A DNA stretch of 64,000 nucleotides from NCBI RefSeq assembly GCF_000305935.1, contig NC_018870.1:2632501-2696500 (forward strand), given 5' to 3'. The notes beneath the pieces are model-generated. The model made no database searches and was not told where the DNA came from. It saw only the letters and a program-made list of their open reading frames with translations. Of this stretch, positions 7,047 through 16,049 are shown piece after piece; position 1 is the first letter of the stretch; the number at the start of each line of letters is the position of its first letter. This DNA is from Thermacetogenium phaeum DSM 12270. Lineage in GTDB: Bacteria > Bacillota > DSM-12270 > Thermacetogeniales > Thermacetogeniaceae. The position numbers were made by a program, and so were the translations under genes.

Positions 7047-9049
7047 ACGCCCGAGAGCTCCTGCTGCTCGCCGTCTTCCTCTACCTGGCGGGAGGTTTCC
7101 TCGCCCTCCTCTGCAATGGGTACGGCCGGGCGGCCATCAAGATCACTGGGGGAACGGCATCGCTGGCCTCGCTCGCCGGAATCGCCTCCGCAGTTTTTGC
7201 CCTGGGCGGTGACCGCTTTCAGGTCGTCGCCCCGGGCTGGTTCCCCTTTACCGCCTTCGTTCTGAATATGGACGCCCTGGCCGGGTTTTTCGTGCTGGTG
7301 ATTTCCCTGATCGGGACGGCGGCTTCCCTTTACTCCCTGTCCTATCTGGAGGAGTACGCAGACAGAAATCCCGGGGTTCTGGGGTTCCTCTACAACACCT
7401 TTATTGCATCCATGATTCTGGTGGTAACAGCGGGGGATGCCTTTTACTTCCTGATCTTCTGGGAGGTCATGACCCTCACCTCCTACTTCCTGGTGGTTTA
7501 CGAACACAATCAGGCTTCTCTCAAAGCCGGCTTCCTCTACTTCTTGGTCGCCCACGCCGGCACCTGCCTGATCATGGCCTCTTTCCTGCTCTTCTTTGCC
7601 GCAACCGGGAGCTTCAATTTTTCCGCCTTTCGGGGGTGCGACCTGACTCCGGTCCTGCGGTCGTGCATCTTCATCCTCGCATTCATCGGCTTCGCCGCCA
7701 AAGCGGGGGCAGTACCTCTCCACTTCTGGCTGCCAGGTGCCCACTCCGCGGCGCCGTCCAATGTTTCCGCACTGCTGTCCGGGGTCATGATCAAAACTGC
7801 CGTCTACGGGATCATTCGCGTCACGGTAGACCTTTTAGGCCCTGGGCCCATCTGGTGGGGGGTACTCATTCTGGCTTTGGGGGCAGTCTCGGCATTCCTG
7901 GGAATTGCCTATGCTCTGGCACAGCAGGACCTGAAAAAACTGCTGGCTTACAGCAGCGTCGAGAATATTGGAATCATCCTGATGGGTGTAGGACTGGGGA
8001 TCACCGGACTGGCCCTGGGAAAGCCTGTCCTGGCTCTCACCGGCCTGCTGGCCGGCCTCTACCACCTGATCAACCACGCATCCTTTAAAGGGCTCCTCTT
8101 CATGGGAGCAGGCTCTGTGCTCCGCAGCACTCATACCAGGGATCTGGAAAAGCTGGGAGGTCTGGCCCGCTTGATGCCTCTCACCGCCCTCCTCTTTTTG
8201 ACCGGAGCCATCTGCGTGTCCGCCCTCCCGCCTTTAAACGGCTTCGTCAGCGAGTGGTTTGTTTACCAGTCCCTCTTTAACCTGGGGCTCGAAGGCGGTT
8301 TTACAGGTAAACTGCTGGCACCCCTTTTCGCCGTTGTGCTGGCCATGACCGGAGCTCTCACCGCCATGTGCTTTGTCAAGGCCTACGGGATAGCCTTTGC
8401 CGGCCCGCCCAGGAGTGCAGAGGCTGAGCAGGCCAGAGAGGTCCCCTTCTCTATGATTGCCGGGAAGGGCGTGCTGGCAATCTCCTGCCTGATACTGGGC
8501 ATCGGAGCGCCCGCGGTAGCGCCACAGCTGGCGGCCGTAGCCGGAGAGTTCATCCCTGGCGGGCCCGTCGCCGTGAATGCCGGTCTGGCCGTTCATTCGG
8601 GCAGCGCCGTTCAGGGTCTGGTATCACCTCCCCTGATCGCTCTACTCCTGGTCGGTTCGCTCCTCCTGCCGCCGCTGCTGGCAGCCTTCGCCGGGGGCGG
8701 CGTACCGGCAGGGCGGAAGGACCCCTCACCCTGGGCCTGCGGATACGGCTACAGGGCGGAGATGTCCTGTACCTCGCGCTCCTTCGCCCAGCCCCTCCAG
8801 GTGATCTTCCAGCCGTTTTATCTGGCGCGCACGGTCTTGAAGGAGTCAGAAGGCGGCTATTTCCCGCTTCGCCTCACCTACAACGTCCAGCTCGACGACC
8901 TCTGGGAGCATTACCTGGGTCGCCCCTTGGTGAAATGCGTCCAGGGGATCAGCAGCGGCCTGCAGGCCCTGCAAATGGGGAACGTCCGCCTTTACTGTTG
9001 CTATATCATCCTGGTTCTGGTAATTCTTCTAACCGTGACCAGCATTTAA
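7043..9049 (+). CDS. hyfB: Hydrogenase-4 membrane subunit HyfB (antiporter-like, NuoL/M family)
   Basis: A 668-residue polytopic membrane protein homologous to HycC/HyfB and to the Mrp antiporter-like subunits of complex I. Many hydrophobic helices are visible. Characteristic segments include FWEVMTLTSYFLV, KAGAVPLHFWLPGAHSAAPSNVSALLSGVMIKTAVYGI (two halves of one conserved run) and AYSSVENIGII. The conserved Lys/Glu residues of the ion channel lie in these segments. It probably forms part of the proton- or sodium-translocating arm. Start ATG overlaps the hycB stop. Confidence 0.92.
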   Translation: MNARELLLLAVFLYLAGGFLALLCNGYGRAAIKITGGTASLASLAGIASAVFALGGDRFQVVAPGWFPFTAFVLNMDALAGFFVLVISLIGTAASLYSLSYLEEYADRNPGVLGFLYNTFIASMILVVTAGDAFYFLIFWEVMTLTSYFLVVYEHNQASLKAGFLYFLVAHAGTCLIMASFLLFFAATGSFNFSAFRGCDLTPVLRSCIFILAFIGFAAKAGAVPLHFWLPGAHSAAPSNVSALLSGVMIKTAVYGIIRVTVDLLGPGPIWWGVLILALGAVSAFLGIAYALAQQDLKKLLAYSSVENIGIILMGVGLGITGLALGKPVLALTGLLAGLYHLINHASFKGLLFMGAGSVLRSTHTRDLEKLGGLARLMPLTALLFLTGAICVSALPPLNGFVSEWFVYQSLFNLGLEGGFTGKLLAPLFAVVLAMTGALTAMCFVKAYGIAFAGPPRSAEAEQAREVPFSMIAGKGVLAISCLILGIGAPAVAPQLAAVAGEFIPGGPVAVNAGLAVHSGSAVQGLVSPPLIALLLVGSLLLPPLLAAFAGGGVPAGRKDPSPWACGYGYRAEMSCTSRSFAQPLQVIFQPFYLARTVLKESEGGYFPLRLTYNVQLDDLWEHYLGRPLVKCVQGISSGLQALQMGNVRLYCCYIILVLVILLTVTSI

Positions 9050-9062
9050 GGGGGTGAAGGCA

Positions 9063-10004
9063 GTGTTCGACGTCAATCTTTTTCTCCTGGGAATCCTGCA
9101 GGCGGTCTTTGTGGTCCTGGCGGCTCCCCTGCTGGCAGGCTTCGCCAGGGTGCTGCGGGCCAAAATGCATTCGCGGACGGGCCCTCCCATCCTGCAGTAC
9201 TACTACGACCTCTGGAAGCTGCTGAAAAGGCAGGATGTCAGTCCGGCCCCGGCGACCTGGGTTTACCGGTTGACACCCTACATAGTTTTTTCCTGTGCCT
9301 TTTTAATGGCGATGATCGTCCCCATGGTGACGCTCGAGGCTCCCTTGGGCTATGCCGGGGACCTCATCGTGGTCATCTACCTGCTGGCGGCAATCCGCTT
9401 CTTTACGGCCCTCTCCGGGATTGATTCCGGGAGCGGCTTTGCCGGAGTGGGTTCCATCAGGGAACTGGCCCTATCGGTTCTGGTGGAGCCGGCTCTGATC
9501 CTGGTGCTCCTGATCATGGCCCTTTTCGCTGGCTCCACAAACCTGGGATCTATCAGCCTGATGATCGCCCAGGGAGAAATCCCCTACACATCCCCGGCGG
9601 TCTGGCTGGGAATGGCAGCCCTGGCCGTGGTCTCCTTCGTCGAAATGGGAAAGCTCCCCTTCGATCTGGCGGAGGCAGAACAGGAGCTGCAGGAGGGGCC
9701 ACTCACCGAATACTCGGGGCGGCGCCTGGCCGTTCTGGAATGGGGCCTCTTTATGAAACAGGTCGCTGTCGCCTCCCTCTTCCTGGCCGTCTTCTTCCCC
9801 TTTGGGAGCGCGGCGAGCCTTTCCCCACCGGCGGTCATGGCCGGCCTGGCATTCTTCCTGATCAAGCTGGCGGTCTGCTATTTTCTCGCCGCCGTCGTCG
9901 AAAACTCCATGTGCCGGCTGACCATCTACAAGGCACCCGGAGCAACCTGGGTCGCCTTAGGAATAGCCCTTCTGTCCTTCGTCTTTTACCTGGTTGAGAT
10001 TTAG
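9063..10004 (+). CDS. hyfC: Hydrogenase-4 membrane subunit HyfC/HycD (NuoH-like)
   Basis: About 313 residues with multiple membrane helices. It matches the NuoH/HycD subunit that anchors the hydrogenase peripheral arm to the membrane. Marker segments are AKMHSRTGPPILQYYYDLWKL near the N-terminus and FVEMGKLPFDLAEAEQEL with ATLEYSG-type continuation (LTEYSGRRLA). A GTG at 9054 gives the longest frame, but GTG 9063 is preceded at ideal spacing by AGGGGGTGA and is preferred. It lies a few bases after hyfB and 12 bases before the hyfE start. Confidence 0.92.
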   Translation: MFDVNLFLLGILQAVFVVLAAPLLAGFARVLRAKMHSRTGPPILQYYYDLWKLLKRQDVSPAPATWVYRLTPYIVFSCAFLMAMIVPMVTLEAPLGYAGDLIVVIYLLAAIRFFTALSGIDSGSGFAGVGSIRELALSVLVEPALILVLLIMALFAGSTNLGSISLMIAQGEIPYTSPAVWLGMAALAVVSFVEMGKLPFDLAEAEQELQEGPLTEYSGRRLAVLEWGLFMKQVAVASLFLAVFFPFGSAASLSPPAVMAGLAFFLIKLAVCYFLAAVVENSMCRLTIYKAPGATWVALGIALLSFVFYLVEI

Positions 10005-10016
10005 GAGGTGAACCTG

Positions 10017-10667
10017 GTGACAGGAGTCGATATCGTCAACTCCCTGGCCGTGCTCTTGATTATAACGTCACTGCTGGTTGTAGAGAGCCGAAGCCCCCGC
10101 CTCTCGGCCCATCTCTACAGCCTGCAGTCTCTGGTGCTGGTGCTGATCTTTATCTCTCTGGCGGTATTCATGGAAGCCACCCCTCTCTACATCTGGTCGA
10201 TCACCGCCCTGCTCACCAAGGTGATTCTGGTGCCCTTAATCCTGGTACGGGCACTGCGCAGAGTGGGGGACGAAGGGGAACCGGGGACGATTTTGAGCCC
10301 GGCGGCCTCCGTCCTGACGGCGGCCATCTTCGTGGGGCTGGCCTTCATCATCGTGACCCCCTTTCACAACGAGGCCATTTTGAAGCTGAAACCCGCACTG
10401 GCCGTCTCCATCGCCCACTTCCTGCTGGGCCTGCTCTGCATCCTCACCAGGAGGAATGCGGTCAAGCAGATTCTGGGTTACTGCCTGATGGAAAACGGGT
10501 CCCATCTAACCCTGGCCTTCATGGCCTACAACGCCCCGGAAACGGTGGAGATCGGTATTCTGACAGACGCCATTTTTGCCGTTCTGATCATGTGCATCAT
10601 CACGAAAGGCCTCTTCCGGGTCACCGGCACCCTGGACACGGACAGGCTGACTTCACTCAAGGGATGA
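10017..10667 (+). CDS. hyfE: Hydrogenase-4 membrane subunit HyfE
   Basis: About 216 residues, strongly hydrophobic with roughly six helices. It is NuoK-like in part and matches HyfE (AILKLKPALAVSIAHFLLGL, ILGYCLMENGSHLTLAF). GTG 10017 follows AGGAGGTGA at good spacing and is preferred over GTG 10008, which overlaps that site. It is the extra small membrane subunit found in hydrogenase-4 but absent from hydrogenase-3. A 169-base gap follows before hyfF, unusual in an otherwise overlapping operon. Confidence 0.88.
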   Translation: MTGVDIVNSLAVLLIITSLLVVESRSPRLSAHLYSLQSLVLVLIFISLAVFMEATPLYIWSITALLTKVILVPLILVRALRRVGDEGEPGTILSPAASVLTAAIFVGLAFIIVTPFHNEAILKLKPALAVSIAHFLLGLLCILTRRNAVKQILGYCLMENGSHLTLAFMAYNAPETVEIGILTDAIFAVLIMCIITKGLFRVTGTLDTDRLTSLKG

Positions 10668-10836
10668 TTTAAACCGGGCTGTTGGTGACAAGAAGCACCG
10701 GCTGGCAAGTTCAACCGGTATCGTGAAAAATAAAGGTAAAAAGTTTTTAGACTGATGATTATCGGAACCGGCTCTTCGAGCCCTCGATAGCCAACGTTTG
10801 GCATCCCAGATCCATTAACAGGGTAGGTGAACAAAA

Positions 10837-12327
10837 ATGGATGAGAATATCCTGATCTGGCTTCTGGCATTCCCGCTCGCCCTCTCCCTGATCACCTTCC
10901 TCATCCGGGCCGTCGGGTGGCGGTCGCAGCGGGTACCGGAAGTTCTGCACCTGGGCGGGATCATCATCGTGCTGGCGCTGATCTTGAAAACGGCGTTCCT
11001 GATCTATTCCGGAGGAGAGCTCTCCGCACTCGCAGATCTGTTCTACGCCGACCGGCTCACCGCGGTCTTCCTGCTGGTGATCGGGGTGATGGGCTTCTTA
11101 AACGGGCTCTATTCCATCGGTTACCTGAGATACGACCTGGCCGGAGAGGAGTTGGGTGTTGACTCCTGCAGCACCTACTACGGATTTTTCCATCTCTTCC
11201 TCTTCACCATGCTTTTCACGGTCCTCTCCAACAACATCGCCCTGATGTGGGTGGGGATCGAGGCGACAACACTGGGTTCGGTCTTCCTGGTAGGCATCTA
11301 CGGGCGCAGGGAGTCCCTGGAGGCGGCCTGGAAGTACATCCTCATCTGCAGCGTGGGGATCGCCTTCGCTCTTTACGGAACAATCCTCATCTACGCCGGA
11401 TCCTTCAACCTCCTCCAGAACGCCCACAACTCCATGCTCTGGACGGAAGTGGTGAAGTCCGCCGGAATGCTCGACCCTCAGGTGGTCAAGCTGGCCTTCG
11501 TCTTCATCCTGATCGGTTTCGGCACCAAGGCAGGATTGTTCCCGATGCATACCTGGCTGCCCGATGCCCACAGTGAGGCTCCCAGCCCGGTGAGCTCCCT
11601 GCTCTCCGGGGTACTGTTAAAATGCGCCCTCTTTGCCATCATCAAATACTACATGATCGCCGCCAGGTGTCTGGGGCCGGACTTCCCCCGGTTGCTACTG
11701 CTGATTTTCGGCATCCTTTCGATAGCCTGCGCCGCCTTCCTGATCTTTGCGCAGCGGGATTTAAAGAGGATGTTCGCCTACAGCAGCATCGAAAACATCG
11801 GCATCATCGCCATCGGCCTGGGGATCGGCGGCCCTTTAGGGGTCTTCGCCGCACTCCTGCACACGATCAACCACAGCATTACCAAGTCCCTGCTCTTCTG
11901 CACCTCCGGGAACATCCTGATCAAATACGGCACCCGTGACCTTAAGGCAATCAAGGGGGTGTTCCGGGCGGCGCCCTTAACGGCATTTTTCCTGGGAAGC
12001 GGCGCCCTGGGGATCGCCGGCTGCCCTCCGCTCAACATCTTTATCAGCAAACTGCTGACCGTAAGCGCCGGCATCCAGGCAGGGTACCTCTGGCCGATGC
12101 TTCTGTGCCTGGCCCTGCTGGTGGTGGTCTTCGCCTCCTTTCTCCGCCTCATCGGAGAGACCCTGTTCGGGGAGCCCCCCGAGGGGATGGAGAAGGGGGA
12201 TGTCAACTGGATAACCCTGCTGCCCATAGCCCTCCTCTTCCTGCTGATGCTGGCCTTAGGGGTCCATACCCCGGAGCCGCTGGCGGAACTGCTGGAAGGA
12301 GCGGCATCCCTTGTTACGGGAATTTAA
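10837..12327 (+). CDS. hyfF: Hydrogenase-4 membrane subunit HyfF (antiporter-like)
   Basis: A 496-residue antiporter-like subunit with about 14 predicted helices. Conserved segments include WVGIEATTLGSVFLVGIY, GTKAGLFPMHTWLPDAHSEA and MFAYSSIENIGIIAIGLG. ATG follows GGGTAGGTGA. It is a second NuoL/M/N-like subunit beside HyfB, suggesting at least two ion-channel modules; a HyfD homologue is missing. The 169-base gap before it holds only a small hairpin (GGCTC, TTC, GAGCC near 10770-10785). Downstream the operon is broken by an IS element before hyfG. Confidence 0.9.
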   Translation: MDENILIWLLAFPLALSLITFLIRAVGWRSQRVPEVLHLGGIIIVLALILKTAFLIYSGGELSALADLFYADRLTAVFLLVIGVMGFLNGLYSIGYLRYDLAGEELGVDSCSTYYGFFHLFLFTMLFTVLSNNIALMWVGIEATTLGSVFLVGIYGRRESLEAAWKYILICSVGIAFALYGTILIYAGSFNLLQNAHNSMLWTEVVKSAGMLDPQVVKLAFVFILIGFGTKAGLFPMHTWLPDAHSEAPSPVSSLLSGVLLKCALFAIIKYYMIAARCLGPDFPRLLLLIFGILSIACAAFLIFAQRDLKRMFAYSSIENIGIIAIGLGIGGPLGVFAALLHTINHSITKSLLFCTSGNILIKYGTRDLKAIKGVFRAAPLTAFFLGSGALGIAGCPPLNIFISKLLTVSAGIQAGYLWPMLLCLALLVVVFASFLRLIGETLFGEPPEGMEKGDVNWITLLPIALLFLLMLALGVHTPEPLAELLEGAASLVTGI

Positions 12328-12348
12328 AGTGAAAGCCTTACGGTAATA

Positions 12349-12359
12349 TGTCAAGATCC
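12349..12359. repeat. Left subterminal inverted repeat of the IS element
   Basis: TGTCAAGATCC; the exact reverse complement is at 13991-14001. Confidence 0.75.
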
Positions 12360-12616
12360 AAGGACCAAAATTTCTAAGAAAATTTTCTAAAAAAGCGCAT
12401 ACCAAACTAAGCTTGTTTCCAGAGGTAAATGGAAAAAAGCAACATAAATGGATTATTGGTTAAGAGACAATAGTCAGGTGGGTGATATGAATGCTGCTCC
12501 ATGCACTGTAGCGTCTTATCCGTTGTGGTCTTTCGGGATAAACCCTACTGGACGGTCGATACTACGGTATTATGAAGCTGTTGCTATTAGCAGAAGAGCC
12601 ACCCGACAGACTAAAC
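12360..12616 (-). ncRNA. Candidate guide (seek/bridge) RNA region of the IS element
   Basis: This is the only long non-coding stretch inside the IS (257 bases) and lies downstream of the transposase stop. IS110-family recombinases are guided by an element-encoded RNA; in IS1111 members it comes from the region 3' of the transposase gene. Location alone supports this call. I did not derive a secondary structure or the target/donor loops. A plus-strand open frame (12448-12747) crosses it but overlaps the transposase and resembles nothing known. Confidence 0.5.
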
Positions 12617-13864
12617 CTAAACCACCTTTCTCTGCCCCTGGGGCACGTATAGTTGGTTGCTGCGTAGCAGAGCATCAACCACCCGCACGAGTTTACGTGC
12701 GGTCAGAACCAAAGCACGGCGATGGTGGTGAGTGGAACTCTCTTTAAACTTACGGGCATAGAACTCGGCAAACCTGGGGTCCCATTTACGCACGCTGTCG
12801 GCGGCCATTACAAAGTAATAGCGCAGGTACACATTGCCGGTTTTCGTAAGCGGCGTGTCATCGGCTTCAAACTCGCCTGACTGGTGTTTCCGCCAGGTGA
12901 GGCCGGCAAACTTGGCGACTGCCTTCTCGTTGTCGAACCGGTGGATGTCGCCGATCTCGGCGATTATTCCGGCGGTACAGACAGGCCCCATGCCCGGCAT
13001 CGACTGCAGAGTGTTCGGAAAGTGTGACAGTTCTTTCTCAATCGCCTTGTCAATACTCTTGACCTGCTGTTCCAGGGTACGGATGGTCTGCAAACTGGTG
13101 GCCAGGATCAGGTTCACCGGCTCCAGGAGGCTTCCGTGCAGCCTGTAAGCGCAGGCTGCGGCATGCTTTAAGGCCTTGGCCGTAGCTTCGGGGTTGGAGA
13201 AATGACTCTTTCCCTTCTCCATCAGGAAGTCAATTAACTCATCAAGCGGTCGTGCCGCAATCTCTTCCGGAGAAAGGAACTCGGTCAGGATCGCCTCCGA
13301 GGTGGCCCCGAAGATGTCGCTCAGCACCTTGTCCTGGCAGATGGTATTGAACTTCAGGAACAGGTTGGTCAGGAAGTAGTTCTTCTCCCGAGTGATGGTC
13401 TGGATCAGGTGGTAACGGAACCTGGTCAGCCGCTGGAGGGGCAGGTAGCGGAAGTCCACCTGGCAGCTCTCGGGCAGCCGTCCGAACCTGAGCCGGTCGG
13501 CGATCACCAGGCAGTCGAACCAGTCATCCTTTGGAATATCGACGTACTGTTTTCTGAAGTTGGCGATCACCTTGGGATTGAAGACGTACACCTGGGGGTG
13601 AAAGGAAGCCAGCAAAGGCTCACCGGCCAGGCGCATCTGCAGGTGCCAGCCATAGACAGAGGTGGACTCCATGCCGATCCGCAGGGAATCAACTTCGTTG
13701 GCGCCGCAGATCTCCACCAGGTACTTAACAAAGGACTCTGCACCCGGATCGTCGTTCTTGCAGCGAATGCGCTTGGCGATCTCCTCGCCCTCTGCGTCGA
13801 ACATCCGGGCCTTGAAATCTTTCATGCTGACATCGATACCGACAAACAGTTTCATCAGTTTCAC
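12617..13864 (-). CDS. IS110-family transposase (DEDD recombinase)
   Basis: A full-length 415-residue transposase. The N-terminal RuvC-like DEDD domain shows FVGIDVSMKDF (first Asp), GMESTSVYG (Glu) and DDWFDCLVIADRL (Asp pair). The C-terminal transposase-20 domain shows LQSMPGMGPVCTAGIIAEIG and KFAGLTWRKHQSG, with a conserved Ser expected to act in strand exchange. No frameshift or internal stop is visible, so the element could be active. ATG start at 13864 follows GGAGG in the upstream sequence. Transcription opposes the surrounding hydrogenase genes. Confidence 0.93.
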   Translation of the reverse strand: MKLMKLFVGIDVSMKDFKARMFDAEGEEIAKRIRCKNDDPGAESFVKYLVEICGANEVDSLRIGMESTSVYGWHLQMRLAGEPLLASFHPQVYVFNPKVIANFRKQYVDIPKDDWFDCLVIADRLRFGRLPESCQVDFRYLPLQRLTRFRYHLIQTITREKNYFLTNLFLKFNTICQDKVLSDIFGATSEAILTEFLSPEEIAARPLDELIDFLMEKGKSHFSNPEATAKALKHAAACAYRLHGSLLEPVNLILATSLQTIRTLEQQVKSIDKAIEKELSHFPNTLQSMPGMGPVCTAGIIAEIGDIHRFDNEKAVAKFAGLTWRKHQSGEFEADDTPLTKTGNVYLRYYFVMAADSVRKWDPRFAEFYARKFKESSTHHHRRALVLTARKLVRVVDALLRSNQLYVPQGQRKVV

Positions 13865-13990
13865 CCCCTCCCAGGGAGGAATTGTGCAAGATTATGCGGG
13901 GTCCCAGGCACCATAACCGGTCAACAGCCTCGCCGGAAACAACGCTTTCCTGTCAGGACCTTGTTCTATCCAACCTGCTACCATTGGACA

Positions 13991-14001
13991 GGATCTTGAC
14001 A
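13991..14001. repeat. Right subterminal inverted repeat of the IS element
   Basis: GGATCTTGACA, reverse complement of 12349-12359. It abuts the palindrome AAGTTGCGCAACTT at 14001-14014, a possible insertion target. Confidence 0.75.
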
Positions 14002-14246
14002 AGTTGCGCAACTTACGTGTCAGGGGTACAGGTTATGGGCTGGGGGTCAGGCTTTCTAAGAGGTCGGACCTCAAGGAGACAACACCTACCCAGAACATAA
14101 TCTCACGACTACATTTTGCCTGGAACACCGCCAAAAGTGAATACCCAATTTCCAGTTGTCAAGGAGCATTTTTGATCCAAGCCGGGCTTCTTTTAAGGGC
14201 TGGATCAATTGGTGTTACAAAAACTATCTTACGAGGAGGCTGTTCA

Positions 14247-15983
14247 ATGAATCCTCAAACCGAGCCTGTGAAGAGCAACGGGAAAAAAGAAGAGGTCGAA
14301 TCCCTGCGCAGCGGCTTCGGCCAAGCAATATTAGATGAAACCTGGCAGACCCCCGACCAGGTCACCCTGACCGTGGACCTGGACTACCTGCCGCAGGTGG
14401 TGGCCGCTGCTTACTACCGGCTGGGGGGCTGGCTGTCCTCCGTCATCGGGAATGACGAACGCCGGCTCAACGGAGCATTCGCCCTCTATTATGTTCTGTC
14501 CATGGAGCACGAGCGGCCCGAAGAAAACTTCTGGCTGACCATCAAGGCACTCGTCCCACCGGAGAAACTGGAGTTTCCTTCGGTAACCCCGCTGGTCCCT
14601 GCAGCGGCCTGGTACGAGCGGGACGTTCGCGACCTTCTGGGGATCCACCCTGTGAACCACCCGGACCCGCGCCGGCTGGTGCTCCCTGACGACTGGCCGG
14701 ACGGCCTCCATCCCCTGAGAAAGGATGCGATGGACTACCGCTTCCGCCCCGAGGCGGCCACGGACGAGGAAACCTACGAGTTCGTAAATGTGGAAGGTGA
14801 GGGGATTATGGAGGTCCCCCTCGGCCCCCTTCACGTAACCTCCGACGAACCCGGCCACTTCCGCCTCTTTGTGGACGGAGAAACCATCGTCGACGCCGAC
14901 TACCGGCTCTTCTACTGTCACCGCGGCCTGGAAAAGCTGGCGGAAAACCGCATGGATTACGATCAGGTTCACTTCCTGGCGGAGCGCATCTGCGGAATCT
15001 GCGGCTACGCCCACTCCATCGCCTACACCACGGCGGTGGAAAGGGCCATCGGGCTGGAGGTGCCCGAGCGTGCCCGCTACCTGAGGACGATCCTTTTGGA
15101 GGTGGAGAGGCTCCACAGCCACCTTCTGAACCTGGGGCTGGCCTGCCACTTCACCGGTTTCGACAGCGGCTTCATGCAGTTCTTCCGGGTGCGGGAAAAG
15201 GCCATGAGAATAGCCGAGATCCTCAGCGGAGCCCGGAAAACCTACGGAGTGAATCTGATCGGGGGTGTCCGCCGGGATATTCTCAAGGAGGAAAGAGACC
15301 AGGTGGTCGACCTGCTGGCAGAGTGCCGCCGGGAAACGGATGACCTGATCGCCATCCTGCTGAACACACCCAACCTGCGCAAGAGGACGGTGGGAGTCGG
15401 GGTACTGGATCGAAAGGTCGCCCGGGACTTCAGCCCGGTCGGCCCCAACGTCCGGGGTTCCGGTTTTCAACGGGACACCAGGAGCGATCACCCCTACCTG
15501 GCCTACGACAGCATCCCGTGGGAGGTCGTCACCGCGGAGGGATGTGATGTATTCTCCCGCGTCCTGGTCAGGGCGAAGGAGGTCTACGAGACCTTCAACA
15601 TCATTCAACACTGCCTGCAGGAGCTGCCGGGCGGCCCGGTGCTTGTCGAGGGGTTCACCTACAAGCCACACCGTTATGCCCTCGGCTATGTCGAGGCACC
15701 CCGCGGAGAGGACATCCACTGGGTGATGACCTGTGATAACCAGAAGCTCTACAGGTGGCGGCCGCGGGCATCAAGCTACAACAACTGGCCGGCGATCCGC
15801 TTCATGCTGCGGGGGAACGCGATCTCCGACGCCCCCCTCATCATAGCCTCCATCGACCCCTGCTACTCCTGCACCGAGAGGGTAACGGTGGTGGACATCA
15901 AGAAAAAAAAGGCCAAAGACATTTCTTATAAGGAACTGGAGCGGTACTGCATCGAGAAAAAGGACTCTCCTCTTAAGGGATAG
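14247..15983 (+). CDS. hyfG: [NiFe] hydrogenase large subunit HyfG/HycE (group 4)
   Basis: A 578-residue fusion of a NuoC-like N-terminal domain (about 1-170, including WYERDVRDLLGIHPVNHPDP) and a NuoD-like catalytic domain. Ni-Fe ligands are in RICGICG (Cys249, Cys252) and DPCYSCTER (Cys539, Cys542). Residues 546-578 after Arg545 form a C-terminal tail that HycI-type proteases remove after nickel insertion. ATG 14247 follows GAGGAGG; the open frame reaches back to 14004 but that part belongs to the IS junction. About 240 bases between the IS end and this start hold no gene, only palindromes (GAGGTCGGACCTC; GATCC...GGATC near 14176-14208). Confidence 0.95.
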   Translation: MNPQTEPVKSNGKKEEVESLRSGFGQAILDETWQTPDQVTLTVDLDYLPQVVAAAYYRLGGWLSSVIGNDERRLNGAFALYYVLSMEHERPEENFWLTIKALVPPEKLEFPSVTPLVPAAAWYERDVRDLLGIHPVNHPDPRRLVLPDDWPDGLHPLRKDAMDYRFRPEAATDEETYEFVNVEGEGIMEVPLGPLHVTSDEPGHFRLFVDGETIVDADYRLFYCHRGLEKLAENRMDYDQVHFLAERICGICGYAHSIAYTTAVERAIGLEVPERARYLRTILLEVERLHSHLLNLGLACHFTGFDSGFMQFFRVREKAMRIAEILSGARKTYGVNLIGGVRRDILKEERDQVVDLLAECRRETDDLIAILLNTPNLRKRTVGVGVLDRKVARDFSPVGPNVRGSGFQRDTRSDHPYLAYDSIPWEVVTAEGCDVFSRVLVRAKEVYETFNIIQHCLQELPGGPVLVEGFTYKPHRYALGYVEAPRGEDIHWVMTCDNQKLYRWRPRASSYNNWPAIRFMLRGNAISDAPLIIASIDPCYSCTERVTVVDIKKKKAKDISYKELERYCIEKKDSPLKG

Positions 15984-16049
15984 AGTTTTTGGGAACCGGC
16001 AGCAGAGAGCCGGTAGGCAAGAAGGGTTCTATCGAAAGGAGGGCTATCC

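Larger units (their letters stand above)
12342..14004 (-). mobile_element. IS110-family (IS1111-like) insertion sequence inside the formate hydrogenlyase operon
   Basis: A complete transposase gene is flanked by an 11-base inverted repeat: TGTCAAGATCC at 12349-12359 and GGATCTTGACA at 13991-14001. Subterminal repeats plus a long non-coding region on the 3' side of the transposase (about 257 bases) fit the IS1111 subgroup. The exact ends are estimated as a few bases outside the repeats. CTTACG occurs at both flanks (12337-12342 and 14012-14017), and a 14-base palindrome AAGTTGCGCAACTT lies at the right junction. It is oriented against the operon and separates hyfF from hyfG. Confidence 0.8.

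Noticed and set aside
12448-12747. 99-codon plus-strand frame in the IS 3' region
   Set aside because: It overlaps the transposase end in antisense and resembles no protein; the region is better read as the guide-RNA end of the IS.
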